DNA of 64,000 nucleotides from Actinomadura craniellae (GTDB taxonomy: Bacteria > Actinomycetota > Actinomycetes > Streptosporangiales > Streptosporangiaceae), in NCBI RefSeq assembly GCF_003289645.1, contig NZ_QLYX01000022.1:1-64000 (forward strand), written 5' to 3'. Under the pieces are notes generated by a model that worked only from the letters and a program-made list of their open reading frames with translations, was not told the origin of the DNA and ran no database searches. Position numbers and translations under genes: made by a program. Each line of letters begins with the position of its first letter. Positions within the stretch are counted from its first letter, which is position 1. Below, one piece after another: positions 23,636-33,402 of the stretch.

Positions 23636-25159
23636 TTACCCGACGCCGAGCAGTTCCTTCACCGGTTCGAGGGCGAAGTACACCACGAACAGGGCGGCGA
23701 TCAGCCACATCAGCGGGTGGATCTCGGCGAACCTGCGGCGAGCCGCCTTGATCACCACATAGCCGATGAAGCCCGCCCCGATCCCCGCGGTGATCGAGTA
23801 GGTGAAGGGCATCAGCACGATCGTGAGGAACGCCGGGATCGCGATGTCGTGGTCACCGAAGTCGATGTGCCGGATCTGGGCCATCATCAGGAAACCGACC
23901 ACGACGAGCGCCGGGCTCGCCGCCTCGAACGGCACGATCGTCACCAGCGGCGCGAAGAACATCGCGACCAGGAACAGGACCCCGGTCACCACGCTGGCCA
24001 GGCCGGTGCGCGCCCCCTCGGCGACGCCCGCGGCCGACTCGATGTAGGTGGTGTTGGACGATACCGACCCGGCACCGCCGGCCGCCGCGCCCACGGAGTC
24101 GACGAGCAGCACGTTCCGCACGCCCGGCAGGTTGCCCTTCTCGTCGAGCATCTTGCCCTCGGTGCCGACCCCGACGACGGTGCCCATGGTGTCGAAGAAG
24201 TCCGCCAGCATGACCGTGAACACGAACAGCAGCGCCGCCACCACGCCGGCCCGCTCGAAGCTGCCGAACAGGCTGAAGTCACCGATCAGCCGCAGGTCGG
24301 GGCTGCCGATCACGTCGCCGGGCAGCTCGGGCACGTTGAGCTGCCACCCGTCGGGGTTGATGACGGGCTTGCCGTCGGGACCGGGACCGGCGTTGTAGGG
24401 GCCGACCTTCGCGATCCACTCCACCAGGATCGCGAAGACGGTGGTGGCCACGATGCCGATCAGAATCGCGCCCTTGACCCGCAGCGCCACCAGCAGGACG
24501 GTCAGCAGCAGCCCGACGACGAAGACCAGCGTCGGCCAGCCGGAGAGGCTGCCGGTCGCGCCCAGTTGGAGCGGCACCGCCGCCTCCCCCACGGCACCCG
24601 GGATGCGCCGGACGAACCCGGCGTCGACGAAGCCGATCAGCGCGATGAACAGGCCGATGCCCACGGCGATGGCGGCCTTGAGCCCCATCGGGATGGCGTG
24701 GAAGACCGCCACCCGGAACCCGGTCAGCACGAGCACCGCGATGACCAGGCCCTCCAGCACGACGATGCCCATGGCGTCTTCCCAGGACATGCCGCTGGCG
24801 ATGCCGAATGCGACGACCGCGTTGAGGCCGAGCCCGGCCGCCATCGCGAAGGGATACCGGCCGATCACCCCCATCGCGATCGTCAGCAACCCCGCGACCA
24901 GGGCGGTGGCCGCGGCCACCAGGGGGATGCTCGCCCCGGGCTGGGTCAGGTCGCCGAGGAACTGGCCGTCCCGGTCCGCGACCGTGCCGATGATCAATGG
25001 GTTGAGGACCACGATGTAGGCCATCGTGAAGAACGTGGCCAGCCCGCCCCGCACCTCGCGGGACACGGTGGAGCCGCGTTCGGAAATCTTGAAGTACCTG
25101 TCCAGGCCGCCGGAGGGAGGACGGCTCTCCACCGTCTCCGCCGTCTTTTCGCTGCTCAT
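23636..25159 (-). CDS. NCS2 family purine permease (AzgA-like)
   Basis: A 507-aa membrane transporter for nucleobases. It belongs to the AzgA branch of NCS2 (adenine/guanine/hypoxanthine:H+ symport): conserved start YFKISERGSTVSREVRGGLA, TFFTMAYIVVLNPLIIG, GLGLNAVVAF, EGLVIAVLVLTGFR, and the signature ADFFDTMGTVVGVGTEG plus SSNTTYIESAAGVAEGARTG in the substrate-site region. About 12-14 hydrophobic segments are visible. The start ATG 25159 follows AAGGTG. An insertion of ~55 residues around GPGPDGKPVINPDGWQLNVP lengthens one extracellular loop. The same-strand PucR gene is 133 bp downstream. Confidence 0.9.
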   Translation of the reverse strand: MSSEKTAETVESRPPSGGLDRYFKISERGSTVSREVRGGLATFFTMAYIVVLNPLIIGTVADRDGQFLGDLTQPGASIPLVAAATALVAGLLTIAMGVIGRYPFAMAAGLGLNAVVAFGIASGMSWEDAMGIVVLEGLVIAVLVLTGFRVAVFHAIPMGLKAAIAVGIGLFIALIGFVDAGFVRRIPGAVGEAAVPLQLGATGSLSGWPTLVFVVGLLLTVLLVALRVKGAILIGIVATTVFAILVEWIAKVGPYNAGPGPDGKPVINPDGWQLNVPELPGDVIGSPDLRLIGDFSLFGSFERAGVVAALLFVFTVMLADFFDTMGTVVGVGTEGKMLDEKGNLPGVRNVLLVDSVGAAAGGAGSVSSNTTYIESAAGVAEGARTGLASVVTGVLFLVAMFFAPLVTIVPFEAASPALVVVGFLMMAQIRHIDFGDHDIAIPAFLTIVLMPFTYSITAGIGAGFIGYVVIKAARRRFAEIHPLMWLIAALFVVYFALEPVKELLGVG

Positions 25160-25241
25160 GGGCCGCACCTTGACAGAGCTACACACCATTAAAAAGCAGG
25201 CTATTAAGCACGAAATAACAACAACTCTGTTATCGCGGTAC

Positions 25242-25829
25242 TCAGCCGACATACGGCACGCGGGTCCGCGCCTCCCGGAGGGCACGCGCCCACCAGGAAA
25301 GCTGGTCCAGCGTGGTCTTGACGGCTGCGTTGCAGTCGGCCGTGACCTTGGGCCAGGAGCCGTCGGCCGCGAACTGCTCCCAGTAGCACGGCAGGCTGAT
25401 GCCATCACGAATGGTCACCGCGTGCAGCTCGCCGAACACCTGGCGGAGCTGGGCGGCGGCGTACCGGCCGCCGGACTCCCGGCCATAGGTGATCAGGGCG
25501 ACCGGCTTGGCCTTCCACTCGTCGTAGTACCAGTCGATCGCGGTCTTGAGCGGCGCCGGGAACCCGTGGTTGTACTCGGGCGCCACCACCGCGAAGGCGT
25601 CGGCGGCGGCCAGCCGGGGGGCCAGCGCCCGCACCGGCTCCGGGACGTCCTCATCATGGTCGGGCAGCGTCTCGGGCAGGCGGGCCTCGGCCAGGTCGAC
25701 CAGGTCGACGTCCATGTCGGCGCGCCTGCCCGCCTGCGCGGCGAACCAGCCCGCCACGGTCGGGCCGAAGCGGCCCCTGCGGGTGCTGCCGATGATGACC
25801 GCCACCCGAAGCGGATTCCCCTCCGACAT
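25242..25829 (-). CDS. NADPH-dependent FMN reductase
   Basis: A 195-aa flavodoxin-like reductase. ATG 25829 is behind GGAGGTGG. The FMN phosphate-binding loop is VIIGSTRRGRFGP near the N-terminus, and the second flavin contact is PEYNHGFPAPLKTAIDW, both diagnostic of the YieF/ChrR/ArsH-like group. These dimers reduce FMN, quinones or metals with NAD(P)H. The gene ends 82 bp before the NCS2 permease on the same strand and diverges from the first AfsR-like regulator. No specific substrate can be named. Confidence 0.9.
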   Translation of the reverse strand: MSEGNPLRVAVIIGSTRRGRFGPTVAGWFAAQAGRRADMDVDLVDLAEARLPETLPDHDEDVPEPVRALAPRLAAADAFAVVAPEYNHGFPAPLKTAIDWYYDEWKAKPVALITYGRESGGRYAAAQLRQVFGELHAVTIRDGISLPCYWEQFAADGSWPKVTADCNAAVKTTLDQLSWWARALREARTRVPYVG

Positions 25830-25923
25830 CTTCCACCTCCGGTGTTCCGTCGTCCTTCGCGACGGATCCACCCTGCCGGGAGCCGCTTACCGTTTCTTTA
25901 CGGCCGATCACCCGGTTCGCACC

Positions 25924-25941
25924 GTTCACCATCGGGTGAAC
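25924..25941. promoter_or_regulatory. Inverted repeat in the FMN reductase/AfsR-like divergent promoter
   Basis: GTTCACC (25924-25930) and GGTGAAC (25935-25941) are perfect 7-bp arms with spacer ATCG, ending 12 bp before the regulator start. A related GTTCACC-GATC-GGGAAC (29307-29323) lies upstream of the second AfsR-like gene. It is a candidate SARP operator or autoregulatory site. Confidence 0.45.
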
Positions 25942-25953
25942 CCAAATGGGGTT

Positions 25954-28900
25954 ATGGTGCGGCTCATGCGTTTCGGGGTGCTTGGGCCGCTGGCCGTGTG
26001 GACCGACGACGACCGGCCTGTCCCCGTCCCAGGAGTGAAGGTCCGCGCCCTGCTCGCCGACCTGCTGGCGCACGAGGGCCGCCCGGTGCCGGCCGACCGG
26101 CTCATCGACGACCTGTGGGGCGAGGCGCTGCCCGGCAACCCGCCCGGCGCCCTGTCGGCCAAGGTCTCGCAGCTGCGCCGGGTCCTGGAGGACGCCGAAC
26201 CCGGCGCCCGGGCGCTGGTGGCGACCCGCCCGGCGGGCTACCTCCTGCAGGTCGAGGGCGACCGGGTGGACGCGCACCGGTTCCGCTCCCTGGTCGCCCG
26301 GGCGCGGGAGACCGCGGGCCCCGCGGACCGGGCGGCGGTGCTGGCCGAGGCGCTGGCGCTGTGGCGCGGCCCGGCGCTCCCCGACTTCGCCGACGAGCCG
26401 TTCGCCCAGGCCGTGATCGCCCGGCTGGAGGAGCTGCGGCTCACCACCCTGGAGGACCACGCCGAGGTCCGGCTCGCCCTCGGCGAGCACGGCGTCCTGG
26501 CCGGAGAGCTCGGCGACCTGCTGGCCGCGCACCCGTTCCGGGAACGGCTGCGCGCCGCGCACCTGCGCGCCCTCTACCGGGCCGGCCGGCCGAGCGAGGC
26601 GCTGGAGAGCTACGAGCGGCTGCGCACCGAACTGGCCGACGAGCTGGGCCTGGACCCGGGGCCCGAGCTGGCCGCCCTGCACCAGGCGATCCTGACGCAG
26701 GACCCCGCGCTGGACGCCCCGGCCGCGGGGGCCCGCCCCCGCACCAACCTGCACGCGCCGGCGTCCCCGCTGATCGGCCGGGACGACGCCGTCACCGAGA
26801 TCTGCGCCCGGCTGGCGGCGGAGGCGACCGGCCGGCTGGTCACGCTCACCGGGCCGGGCGGGGTGGGCAAGACCCGCCTCGCGGTGGAGGCGGCCGGCCG
26901 GCTGGCCGACGGCTTCCCCGACGGGGTGTGGCTGGTCGAGCTCGCCGCGCTCGACCGCGCGGCCGTCCGGCAGCCCGCGGGGGCGCTGACCGACCTGGTG
27001 ATGCGGGTGCTGGACGTCCGGGACGCCCCCGGCGGCTCCGGCTCCCCCGTCGACCGGCTCGCCACGGCGCTGGCCGCCCGGCGGACGCTGCTGGTGCTGG
27101 ACAACTGCGAGCACATCGTCGAGCCCGTCGCGGAGCTGGTGGCGGCGCTGCTGCGCGCCGCGCCAGGGCTGCGCGTGCTGGCCACCAGCCGGGAACCGCT
27201 CGGGCCGTCCGGCGAGGTGGTCTGGAACGTCCCGCCGCTGGAGGTGCCCGGCCGCGACGCCGCCCTCCCGGAACTGGAGCGCACCGCCGCGGTGCGGCTG
27301 TTCGCCGACCGTGCCGCCGCCGCGGCGCGCGGGTTCCGGCTCGACGCCGAGTCCGCGGCGGCGGTCGCCGTGCTCTGCCGGCGGCTGGACGGCATCCCGC
27401 TGGCGCTGGAGCTGGCGGCCACCCGGGTGCGGTCGCTCGGCGTGCACGGCCTGGTGGCCCGGCTCGACGACCGGTTCCGGCTGCTGGCCACCGGGCACCG
27501 GGGCGCCCCGCCCCGGCAGCGGACCCTGACGGCGATGATCGACTGGAGCTGGGAGCTGCTGCCGGAACCGGAGCGGGCGGTGCTGCGCCGGCTGGCCGTG
27601 CACGCCGACGGGTGCACCCTGGAGGCGGCCGAAGCCGTCTGCGCCGGCGACGACCTGCCGGCGGGCGAAGTGCTCGACCTGCTGGTCCGCCTGGTCGACC
27701 GCTCCCTGGTGGTCATGGCCGAGCACGGCGACGACGGCCCCCGCGGCCCCCGCTACCGGCTGCTGGAATCGGTGGCCGCCTACTGCGCCGACCGGATGGA
27801 CGAGCTCGGCGAGCACGACCGGGTCCGCCGCGCCCACCAGGAGTACCACACCGGGCTGGCCGAACGGGCCGAACCGCACCTGCACGGCCACGACCAGGCG
27901 CGCTCGCTGCGGCTGCTCGACGCCGAGTCCGCCAACCTGCGCACCGCGCTGGACGGCGCGGTGGCCGGCCGGGACGCCGGCCTGGCGCTGCGCCTGGGAA
28001 ACGCCCTGACCTGGTACTGGTTCCTGCGCGGCCGGCTGGCGGAGGGCCTGCGCTCCCTGGACGCGGCGCTGGCCCTGGACGGCGGCCCCGCCGAGCATCG
28101 CGCCCGGGCGCTGGCCTGGCGGACCGGTCTCGGCGTCCTGCAGGGCGACACCGCCGGCTGGCCCGCCCGGCGGGCGGCCGCGCTGCGGGCGCTCGACGGC
28201 GTCGCCGACCCCGCCGTCCGGACCCGGGCCCAGTGGTTCCTGGCCTACACCGGAGTCGAGGTCGACGGCTTCGCGCCGACCGACGACCTGCTGGACCGGG
28301 TGATGGCCGGGTTCCAGGCGGCCGGCGACCGCTGGGGGGAGGCCGCCACCCGCATCGTCCGGGCCCAGCACGCGCACTTCCGGAGCGACACCGCGGCGCT
28401 CGAACGCGAGAGCGAGCGGGCCGCCCGGCTGTTCGGCGGCCTCGGCGACCGCTGGGGGCAGCTCCAGGCCGCGGAGTGGCTCGCCGCCCACGCGGAGCTG
28501 ACCGGCGACCACGAGCGGGCCGCCCGGTTGCAGCGCGAGGGGCTGCGCATGGCCGAGGACCTGCGGCTGTGGCCGGACGTCGCGATGCGGCTGGCCTGGC
28601 TCGGCTGGACCTCGATGATGCTGCGCGCCTACCCGCGGGCCCGGGAGTACTCCGAGCGGGCGCTGCGGATGGCCACCGAGCAGGGCCACCGGTCGATCGG
28701 CTGGCTCGCCGAGTTCACCCTCGCGTCCGTCACCCTGCGGGAGGGCGACCTCGACACCGCCGAGACGTGCCTGCGCGCCCTGCTGCGGGCGGCGGCACCG
28801 TGGGAGACGACAGGCGACGGGGACGACGACGCCCCGGCGCCGCACACGTCGATGATCCAGGTGCCGCTCGGTCACCTGGCGGAACTGCGCGGGGACGCGG

Positions 28901-29244
28901 CCGGGGCGCTGGCCTGCCACCGGGACGCCCTGGCCGGCGCCATCCGGTTCGAGGCGCCCCGGGACTCGGCCGGGGCGCTGGAGGGCCTTGCCGGCGCGCT
29001 GAGCCTGGCCGGTCACCAGCACGCCGCCGCCCGGATGCTGGGGGCCGCGACCGGGATACGCCGGTCCCTCGGCCTGGCGCCGAGCCCGCTCGAACGCGAG
29101 GACATCGACCGCGCCACCGCCCGGATCCGCGCCGTGCTGGCCGAGGAGGACTTCGCCACCGAGTCCGCCCGTGGCGGTACGCTCTCCCCGGCCGACTGCC
29201 TGCGGGAGGTCGAGGGCGTCCGGAGCGCCGGCGCCCGCGGCTGA
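25954..29244 (+). CDS. AfsR/SARP-type regulator with NB-ARC-like ATPase and TPR domains
   Basis: A 1096-aa regulator. Domain order: OmpR-like winged helix (RFGVLGPLAVWTDDDRP to SAKVSQLRRVLE), bacterial transcriptional activation domain (YRAGRPSEALESYERLRTEL), STAND ATPase with Walker A TGPGGVGKTRLAVEA near residue 300 and Walker B LLVLDNCEHIVEP, a winged-helix connector (TLTAMIDWSWELLPEPERAV), then TPR-like helical repeats to the end. These proteins activate secondary-metabolite or morphological genes after sensing nucleotide or a ligand. The start is ATG 25954 (GTG 25957 and ATG 25966 are alternatives) directly behind an inverted repeat. Its immediate targets are not evident from the window; the neighbouring SARP gene is a paralogue. 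Confidence 0.88.
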   Translation: MVRLMRFGVLGPLAVWTDDDRPVPVPGVKVRALLADLLAHEGRPVPADRLIDDLWGEALPGNPPGALSAKVSQLRRVLEDAEPGARALVATRPAGYLLQVEGDRVDAHRFRSLVARARETAGPADRAAVLAEALALWRGPALPDFADEPFAQAVIARLEELRLTTLEDHAEVRLALGEHGVLAGELGDLLAAHPFRERLRAAHLRALYRAGRPSEALESYERLRTELADELGLDPGPELAALHQAILTQDPALDAPAAGARPRTNLHAPASPLIGRDDAVTEICARLAAEATGRLVTLTGPGGVGKTRLAVEAAGRLADGFPDGVWLVELAALDRAAVRQPAGALTDLVMRVLDVRDAPGGSGSPVDRLATALAARRTLLVLDNCEHIVEPVAELVAALLRAAPGLRVLATSREPLGPSGEVVWNVPPLEVPGRDAALPELERTAAVRLFADRAAAAARGFRLDAESAAAVAVLCRRLDGIPLALELAATRVRSLGVHGLVARLDDRFRLLATGHRGAPPRQRTLTAMIDWSWELLPEPERAVLRRLAVHADGCTLEAAEAVCAGDDLPAGEVLDLLVRLVDRSLVVMAEHGDDGPRGPRYRLLESVAAYCADRMDELGEHDRVRRAHQEYHTGLAERAEPHLHGHDQARSLRLLDAESANLRTALDGAVAGRDAGLALRLGNALTWYWFLRGRLAEGLRSLDAALALDGGPAEHRARALAWRTGLGVLQGDTAGWPARRAAALRALDGVADPAVRTRAQWFLAYTGVEVDGFAPTDDLLDRVMAGFQAAGDRWGEAATRIVRAQHAHFRSDTAALERESERAARLFGGLGDRWGQLQAAEWLAAHAELTGDHERAARLQREGLRMAEDLRLWPDVAMRLAWLGWTSMMLRAYPRAREYSERALRMATEQGHRSIGWLAEFTLASVTLREGDLDTAETCLRALLRAAAPWETTGDGDDDAPAPHTSMIQVPLGHLAELRGDAAGALACHRDALAGAIRFEAPRDSAGALEGLAGALSLAGHQHAAARMLGAATGIRRSLGLAPSPLEREDIDRATARIRAVLAEEDFATESARGGTLSPADCLREVEGVRSAGARG

Positions 29245-29510
29245 GGAAACGCTTCTCCGGCACAGTTCTCCGCCCCCGGGAATGGGTGAATACACAGCCC
29301 TGTGACGTTCACCGATCGGGAACGGTCCACGTTCGCGACCATGCTGTGATAAAGGCTGGTCAGAACTGGTCGACAACCGATGGCCGGTGCGATTCCAGCG
29401 GCCCGGCACCGCCGCCGGCGCCCGAACAAAGATGTGCGACCGCCCGTCCCACTAACGACGTGCGAGCACGAGATAGCGTTTCCGGCGGACAACGGGAAGG
29501 AAAAGGCGCG

Positions 29511-32441
29511 GTGGGGCGACCGGACACGGAGCTGCGTTTCGCCGTACTAGGGCCCGTGCGGGCCTGGCGGGGCACGACCGAACTGGAGCTGGGCGCCCCG
29601 CAGCAGCAGGCCATGCTGGCCGCCCTGCTGCTGCGGCGGAACCGGACCGCCTCGGCCGGCGACCTGGTGGACGCCCTGTGGGGCGAGGAGCCACCCGCGC
29701 GGGCGACGGGCACACTGCGCACCTACGCGTCCCGGCTGCGCCGCGCCCTGGAGGCCGACCGCTCCCGCCCGGAGATCCTGGTCTCCGCGGGGGACGGCTA
29801 CGCCCTGCGGGTTCCCGCGAACGCCCTGGACTCCGCCGTCTTCGAGGAGCACGTGGCCGCGGCCGCCCGCGCCCGCGCCGGCGGCGACCCGGCGGCGGCG
29901 GTCGATCTGCTGCGCGCGGCCGACGGGATGTGGGCGGGCACCCCGCTGGCCGGCCTGCCCGGCCCGTACGCCGAGGCGCAGCGGATCCGGCTCGGCGAGC
30001 GGCGGCTGGCCGCCCTGCGCACCCGCCTGGAGACGGAGCTGGAGCTCGGCCGGCACACCACGGTCGTCGAGGAGCTGACCGCGCTGGTCGACGAGCACCC
30101 GCTGCACGAGCCGCTGCGCCGGCTGCTGATGCTGGCGCTGTACCGCGGCGGGCGGCGGGCCGAGGCGCTCGGGGTGTTCTCCGCCGCCGAGCGGGTGCTG
30201 GGCGAGGAGCTGGGCGTCGGCCCGGACCCCGAACTGGCCGACCTGCACCGGCGGATCCTGCGGGGCGACCCGGGGCTGGCCGCGCCGGCCCGGCCCGCCG
30301 GGCCGCCCGGGCTCCCCGCGCCGCCGCCCGCGCCGCCGGCCCAGCTCCCCTCCGACGTCCCGGACTTCACCGGCCGGGCGGAGATCGCCGCACGGCTGCG
30401 CGCCGACCTGGCGGCCGGCCCGGGCGAAGGCTCCCAGGCGACCCGGACGGTCCTGCTCTCCGGGATCGGCGGGGTGGGCAAATCCGCGCTCGCCGTGCAC
30501 GTCGCGCACGCGGTGCGCGACCACTTCCCCGACGGGCAGCTCTACACCGACCTGCGCGGCGCGGGCGACGACCCCGCCGACCCGGCCGAGGTCCTCGCCG
30601 GGTTCCTGCGCGCGCTTGGGGTCGCCGAGACCACAATCCCCGCCGGCCGTCAGGAACGCGCGGCCCTGTTCCGCTCCCGGCTGGCCGGCCGGCGGGTCCT
30701 GGTGCTGCTGGACGACGCGCGCGACGCCGCCCAGGTGCGCCCGCTGCTGCCCGGGACGCCGTCGTGCGCGGTCCTGGTGACCGGCCGGGCCCGGACGACC
30801 GGGCTGGCCCTCTCCCGGCAGGTGGACCTGGACGCGCTGGCCCCCGGCGAGGCGGTCGCGCTGCTCGCCCGGATCGCGGGCGCCGACCGGGTGGCGGCCG
30901 AGCCGGACGCGGCCGGGCAGGTGGCGGCGGCCTGCGGTTTCCTCCCGCTGGCGGTGCGGATCGCCGCCGCCCGGCTCGCCGCGCGGCCCGCCTGGCGGCT
31001 GGCCCGGTTCGCCGAACGGCTGGCGCGGGAGCGGAACCGGCTCGCCGAGCTGCGGGCCGGCGACCTGGCCGTGACCGCGTCCTTCCGGCTCGGCTACGAC
31101 CAGCTCGCCCCCGACCTGGCGCGGGCGTTCCGGCTGCTGGCCCTGCCGGAGGGCCCCGGGATCTCGCTGCCCGCCGCGGCGGCCCTGCTCGACCTGCCCG
31201 CCGACGACGCCGGGATCCTGGTGGAGTCGCTGGTCGATCTGGGGTTGCTGGAATCGTCGCAGCCCGACCGCTACCGCTACCACGACCTGCTCCGGCTGTT
31301 CGCCCGCACGCTGGCCGAGGAGGAGGACGGGCCGGCCGGCCGGCGCGCCGCCCTCGACCGGCTGGTGCACCACCACCTGGTGGCGGCGACGGCGCTCTAC
31401 CAGCTCCTCCGTCCCAGCCGGCTCTTCCCGGCGGTGCCGGCCGCGCCCTGGCGGACGCCGCCGTTCTCCGACCTGGACGGCGCGGTGGCGTGGGCCGTCC
31501 ACGAGCACGCCTCGGTGCTGGCGGTGGCCCGGCAGGCGATCAACGACCCGGACGGCCCGCTGGAGGCCGTCACCGAGCTGGTCCTGGTCATGGTCCAGCT
31601 CATCGACCTCGGCATGGGGGTGTCCGAGCTGCACGAGCTGGCGGACGCGACGGTCCTCGCCGCCCACCGGGCCGGGCACGCGCACGGCGAGGCACGGGCC
31701 CGCTACACACTCTTCTGGACCCTCTGGGAGCTGCGCCGGGAGGAGGAGGCGCGGGCCGAGCTGCACCGGGTGACGGCGCTCAGCACGGCCACCGGCCAGT
31801 GGAAGGCGCTGGCCCCGGCGTTCATCATCCGGGCCGTGACCTCCGTCCACCGGGACCGGGCGGGCGAGGCCAGCGGCCGGTGCGACGAGGCCACGGCGAT
31901 GGTCGCCGCGCTCGGCGTGCGGGCGTCCGTGGCGTTCCTCTCCAGCCTGGTGCTCATGGCGTCCCATACCGAACCGGGACGGATCCGGCACGCCCGGTAC
32001 GGGAACCTGCCGGGCGAGGAGCTCTCCCGGGAGCTGTGGACCGTCGTCGGCTGGACGCACATGGTCTACGTCCGCGCCCGGGCCCTGCACCCGCCCGCGG
32101 GGCGCGACGGGTTCCGCACCATGCTGGACATCCTGGAGGCGCGCGACCGCACGCCGGAGTCCATGGCCGGCATCGCCGCGCTGCACCGGGTGACCGAACT
32201 GGCGGGCAGCACGACCCAGCTGGCCGAGGAGTCCCTGCACGTCTCCGGCGCGGTGGACCTGGAGCAGCGCCGGGCCCGGCTGCTGACCGTCCTCGGCCGG
32301 TTCCTGGCCGGCATCCGCGCCTACCCCGACAACGACATCTGCCTGCAGATGGCGCTGGACACGCTCGACCGGATCGGGTCCCCCGCCGGGACCGCGGGGG
32401 TGCGCGCCCTGCTCGGCGAGCGGCCGGCGCTCACCGGCTGA
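29511..32441 (+). CDS. Second AfsR/SARP-type regulator with NB-ARC-like ATPase
   Basis: A 976-aa regulator from GTG 29511, 267 bp after the previous SARP gene. It has the DNA-binding domain (RFAVLGPVRAWRGTTELELG, TLRTYASRLRRALE), BTAD (ALYRGGRRAEALGVFSAAER), a proline-rich linker (PPGLPAPPPAPPAQLP), STAND ATPase with Walker A SGIGGVGKSALAVHV near residue 318 and LVLLDDARDAAQVRPLLPG, and a helical C-terminal region without regular TPRs. It is of the Streptomyces AfsR/NB-ARC type rather than the TGPGG type of its neighbour, so the two are not a recent duplication. A hairpin follows at 32454-32491. Confidence 0.87.
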   Translation: MGRPDTELRFAVLGPVRAWRGTTELELGAPQQQAMLAALLLRRNRTASAGDLVDALWGEEPPARATGTLRTYASRLRRALEADRSRPEILVSAGDGYALRVPANALDSAVFEEHVAAAARARAGGDPAAAVDLLRAADGMWAGTPLAGLPGPYAEAQRIRLGERRLAALRTRLETELELGRHTTVVEELTALVDEHPLHEPLRRLLMLALYRGGRRAEALGVFSAAERVLGEELGVGPDPELADLHRRILRGDPGLAAPARPAGPPGLPAPPPAPPAQLPSDVPDFTGRAEIAARLRADLAAGPGEGSQATRTVLLSGIGGVGKSALAVHVAHAVRDHFPDGQLYTDLRGAGDDPADPAEVLAGFLRALGVAETTIPAGRQERAALFRSRLAGRRVLVLLDDARDAAQVRPLLPGTPSCAVLVTGRARTTGLALSRQVDLDALAPGEAVALLARIAGADRVAAEPDAAGQVAAACGFLPLAVRIAAARLAARPAWRLARFAERLARERNRLAELRAGDLAVTASFRLGYDQLAPDLARAFRLLALPEGPGISLPAAAALLDLPADDAGILVESLVDLGLLESSQPDRYRYHDLLRLFARTLAEEEDGPAGRRAALDRLVHHHLVAATALYQLLRPSRLFPAVPAAPWRTPPFSDLDGAVAWAVHEHASVLAVARQAINDPDGPLEAVTELVLVMVQLIDLGMGVSELHELADATVLAAHRAGHAHGEARARYTLFWTLWELRREEEARAELHRVTALSTATGQWKALAPAFIIRAVTSVHRDRAGEASGRCDEATAMVAALGVRASVAFLSSLVLMASHTEPGRIRHARYGNLPGEELSRELWTVVGWTHMVYVRARALHPPAGRDGFRTMLDILEARDRTPESMAGIAALHRVTELAGSTTQLAEESLHVSGAVDLEQRRARLLTVLGRFLAGIRAYPDNDICLQMALDTLDRIGSPAGTAGVRALLGERPALTG

Positions 32442-32453
32442 CGCCCCGGAGGG

Positions 32454-32491
32454 GCGGGCCCGGCGGCAGGGGACCTGGCCGCCGGGCCCGC
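32454..32491 (+). terminator. Strong hairpin terminator after second AfsR-like gene
   Basis: GCGGGCCCGGCGGC (32454-32467) pairs perfectly with GCCGCCGGGCCCGC (32478-32491) around a 10-nt loop, 12 bp after the stop. The LuxR-type gene converges from the other side, so it may act both ways. Confidence 0.8.
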
Positions 32492-32562
32492 AAGGGACGT
32501 CCCGGCCGGTGCCGGATGACCAGGACGCCCCGCTCGGACGCCGCCCACCCCGCCGGCGGGCA

Positions 32563-33180
32563 TCAGATGTACCCCTCACGGATGGCGTAGGCGACCGCAT
32601 GTGCCCGGTTGCGCAGGTGCAGCCGGTTGGTCAGGCCGTGCAGCACGTTCTTCACGGTGCGCTCGGAGTAGGCGAGCTTCGCGGCGATCTCGGCGGTGTC
32701 CAGGCCCTCGGCGACCAGTTCGAGCACCTCCCGCTCCCGCTCGGCCAGGCCGGAGGAGGTGAAGCCCTGGGCGTGCAGGACGCCACGCTGGATCCGCCCG
32801 ATCTGTTTCAGGAGGCGTCCCAGCAGGTCGGGCGGCAGATCCCCGTTACCGCGGGCCGCGGCGACGATCGCCCGGGTGATGCCGTCGGCGCCGGCCTCGT
32901 GCCGCCACAGGATGGCCGCGACACCGCCCTCCACCGCGTCCAGCAGTTGCGCCTCCTTGATCTGCGAGACGATCAGGACGCCGCGGGCGCGGCCGGACCG
33001 CGCGCACCGTTTCACGGTGGCCATGGTCTGGGCGTCGGCCGTCTCGGCGACGATCACGGCCACGGCGGCGGCCTCGGCCGTGTCGACGAGGGCCAGCTCG
33101 GGGCGGCCGCGCAGGCCGCTGACGACTCCCGCCATCGAGATCGGGTCGGGGGCGTGCACCACCACCGGGATTCTGTTCAT
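32563..33180 (-). CDS. LuxR-family response-regulator-like transcription factor
   Basis: A 205-aa regulator from ATG 33180 behind CGGAGGACG. The C-terminal LuxR helix-turn-helix is clear (GLAEREREVLELVAEGLDTA and YSERTVKNVLHGLTNRLHLR). The N-terminal ~115 residues follow a receiver fold but lack the acidic pocket and phosphorylatable Asp in the usual positions (VVVHAPDPISMAGVVSGLR, AVIVAETADAQTMATV), so it is an atypical, probably phosphorylation-independent receiver. No sensor kinase gene is adjacent. Next to two SARP genes it may belong to the same regulatory group, but its targets are unknown. Confidence 0.82.
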   Translation of the reverse strand: MNRIPVVVHAPDPISMAGVVSGLRGRPELALVDTAEAAAVAVIVAETADAQTMATVKRCARSGRARGVLIVSQIKEAQLLDAVEGGVAAILWRHEAGADGITRAIVAAARGNGDLPPDLLGRLLKQIGRIQRGVLHAQGFTSSGLAEREREVLELVAEGLDTAEIAAKLAYSERTVKNVLHGLTNRLHLRNRAHAVAYAIREGYI

Positions 33181-33402
33181 CGTCCTCCGGTCCCACGGCT
33201 CGTCGTGGACGGTACTGACCCGGGCGCCTCGTCCGGGGCAAAGCCGATCGACTGGATTCGGGCGCCCGCCGGACGCCCCACCCGCAACCGATGATGCCGG
33301 CCCGCGATCAACAGCCGATTGACGCGGGATCAACGGCCCGCCCGTACCGGCGCACGCGATCCGAGGTCGGCCGGAGGATCGGTCGGCCGGGACCCTCGGG
33401 CC

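Noticed and set aside
25160-25241. Purine riboswitch upstream of the NCS2 permease
   Set aside because: The AT-rich leader on the minus strand does not contain the conserved purine-riboswitch core or three-way junction.
25026-32441. Single 2471-codon plus-strand open frame
   Set aside because: It is a chance GC-rich open frame across the NCS2/FMN reductase and first AfsR genes; only its end, from GTG 29511, is the real second AfsR-like gene. Other frames over 400 codons (for example 29547-32600 minus, 33846-37031 minus, 50564-54157 plus, 44688-48476 plus) are likewise low-complexity shadows of recognised genes.
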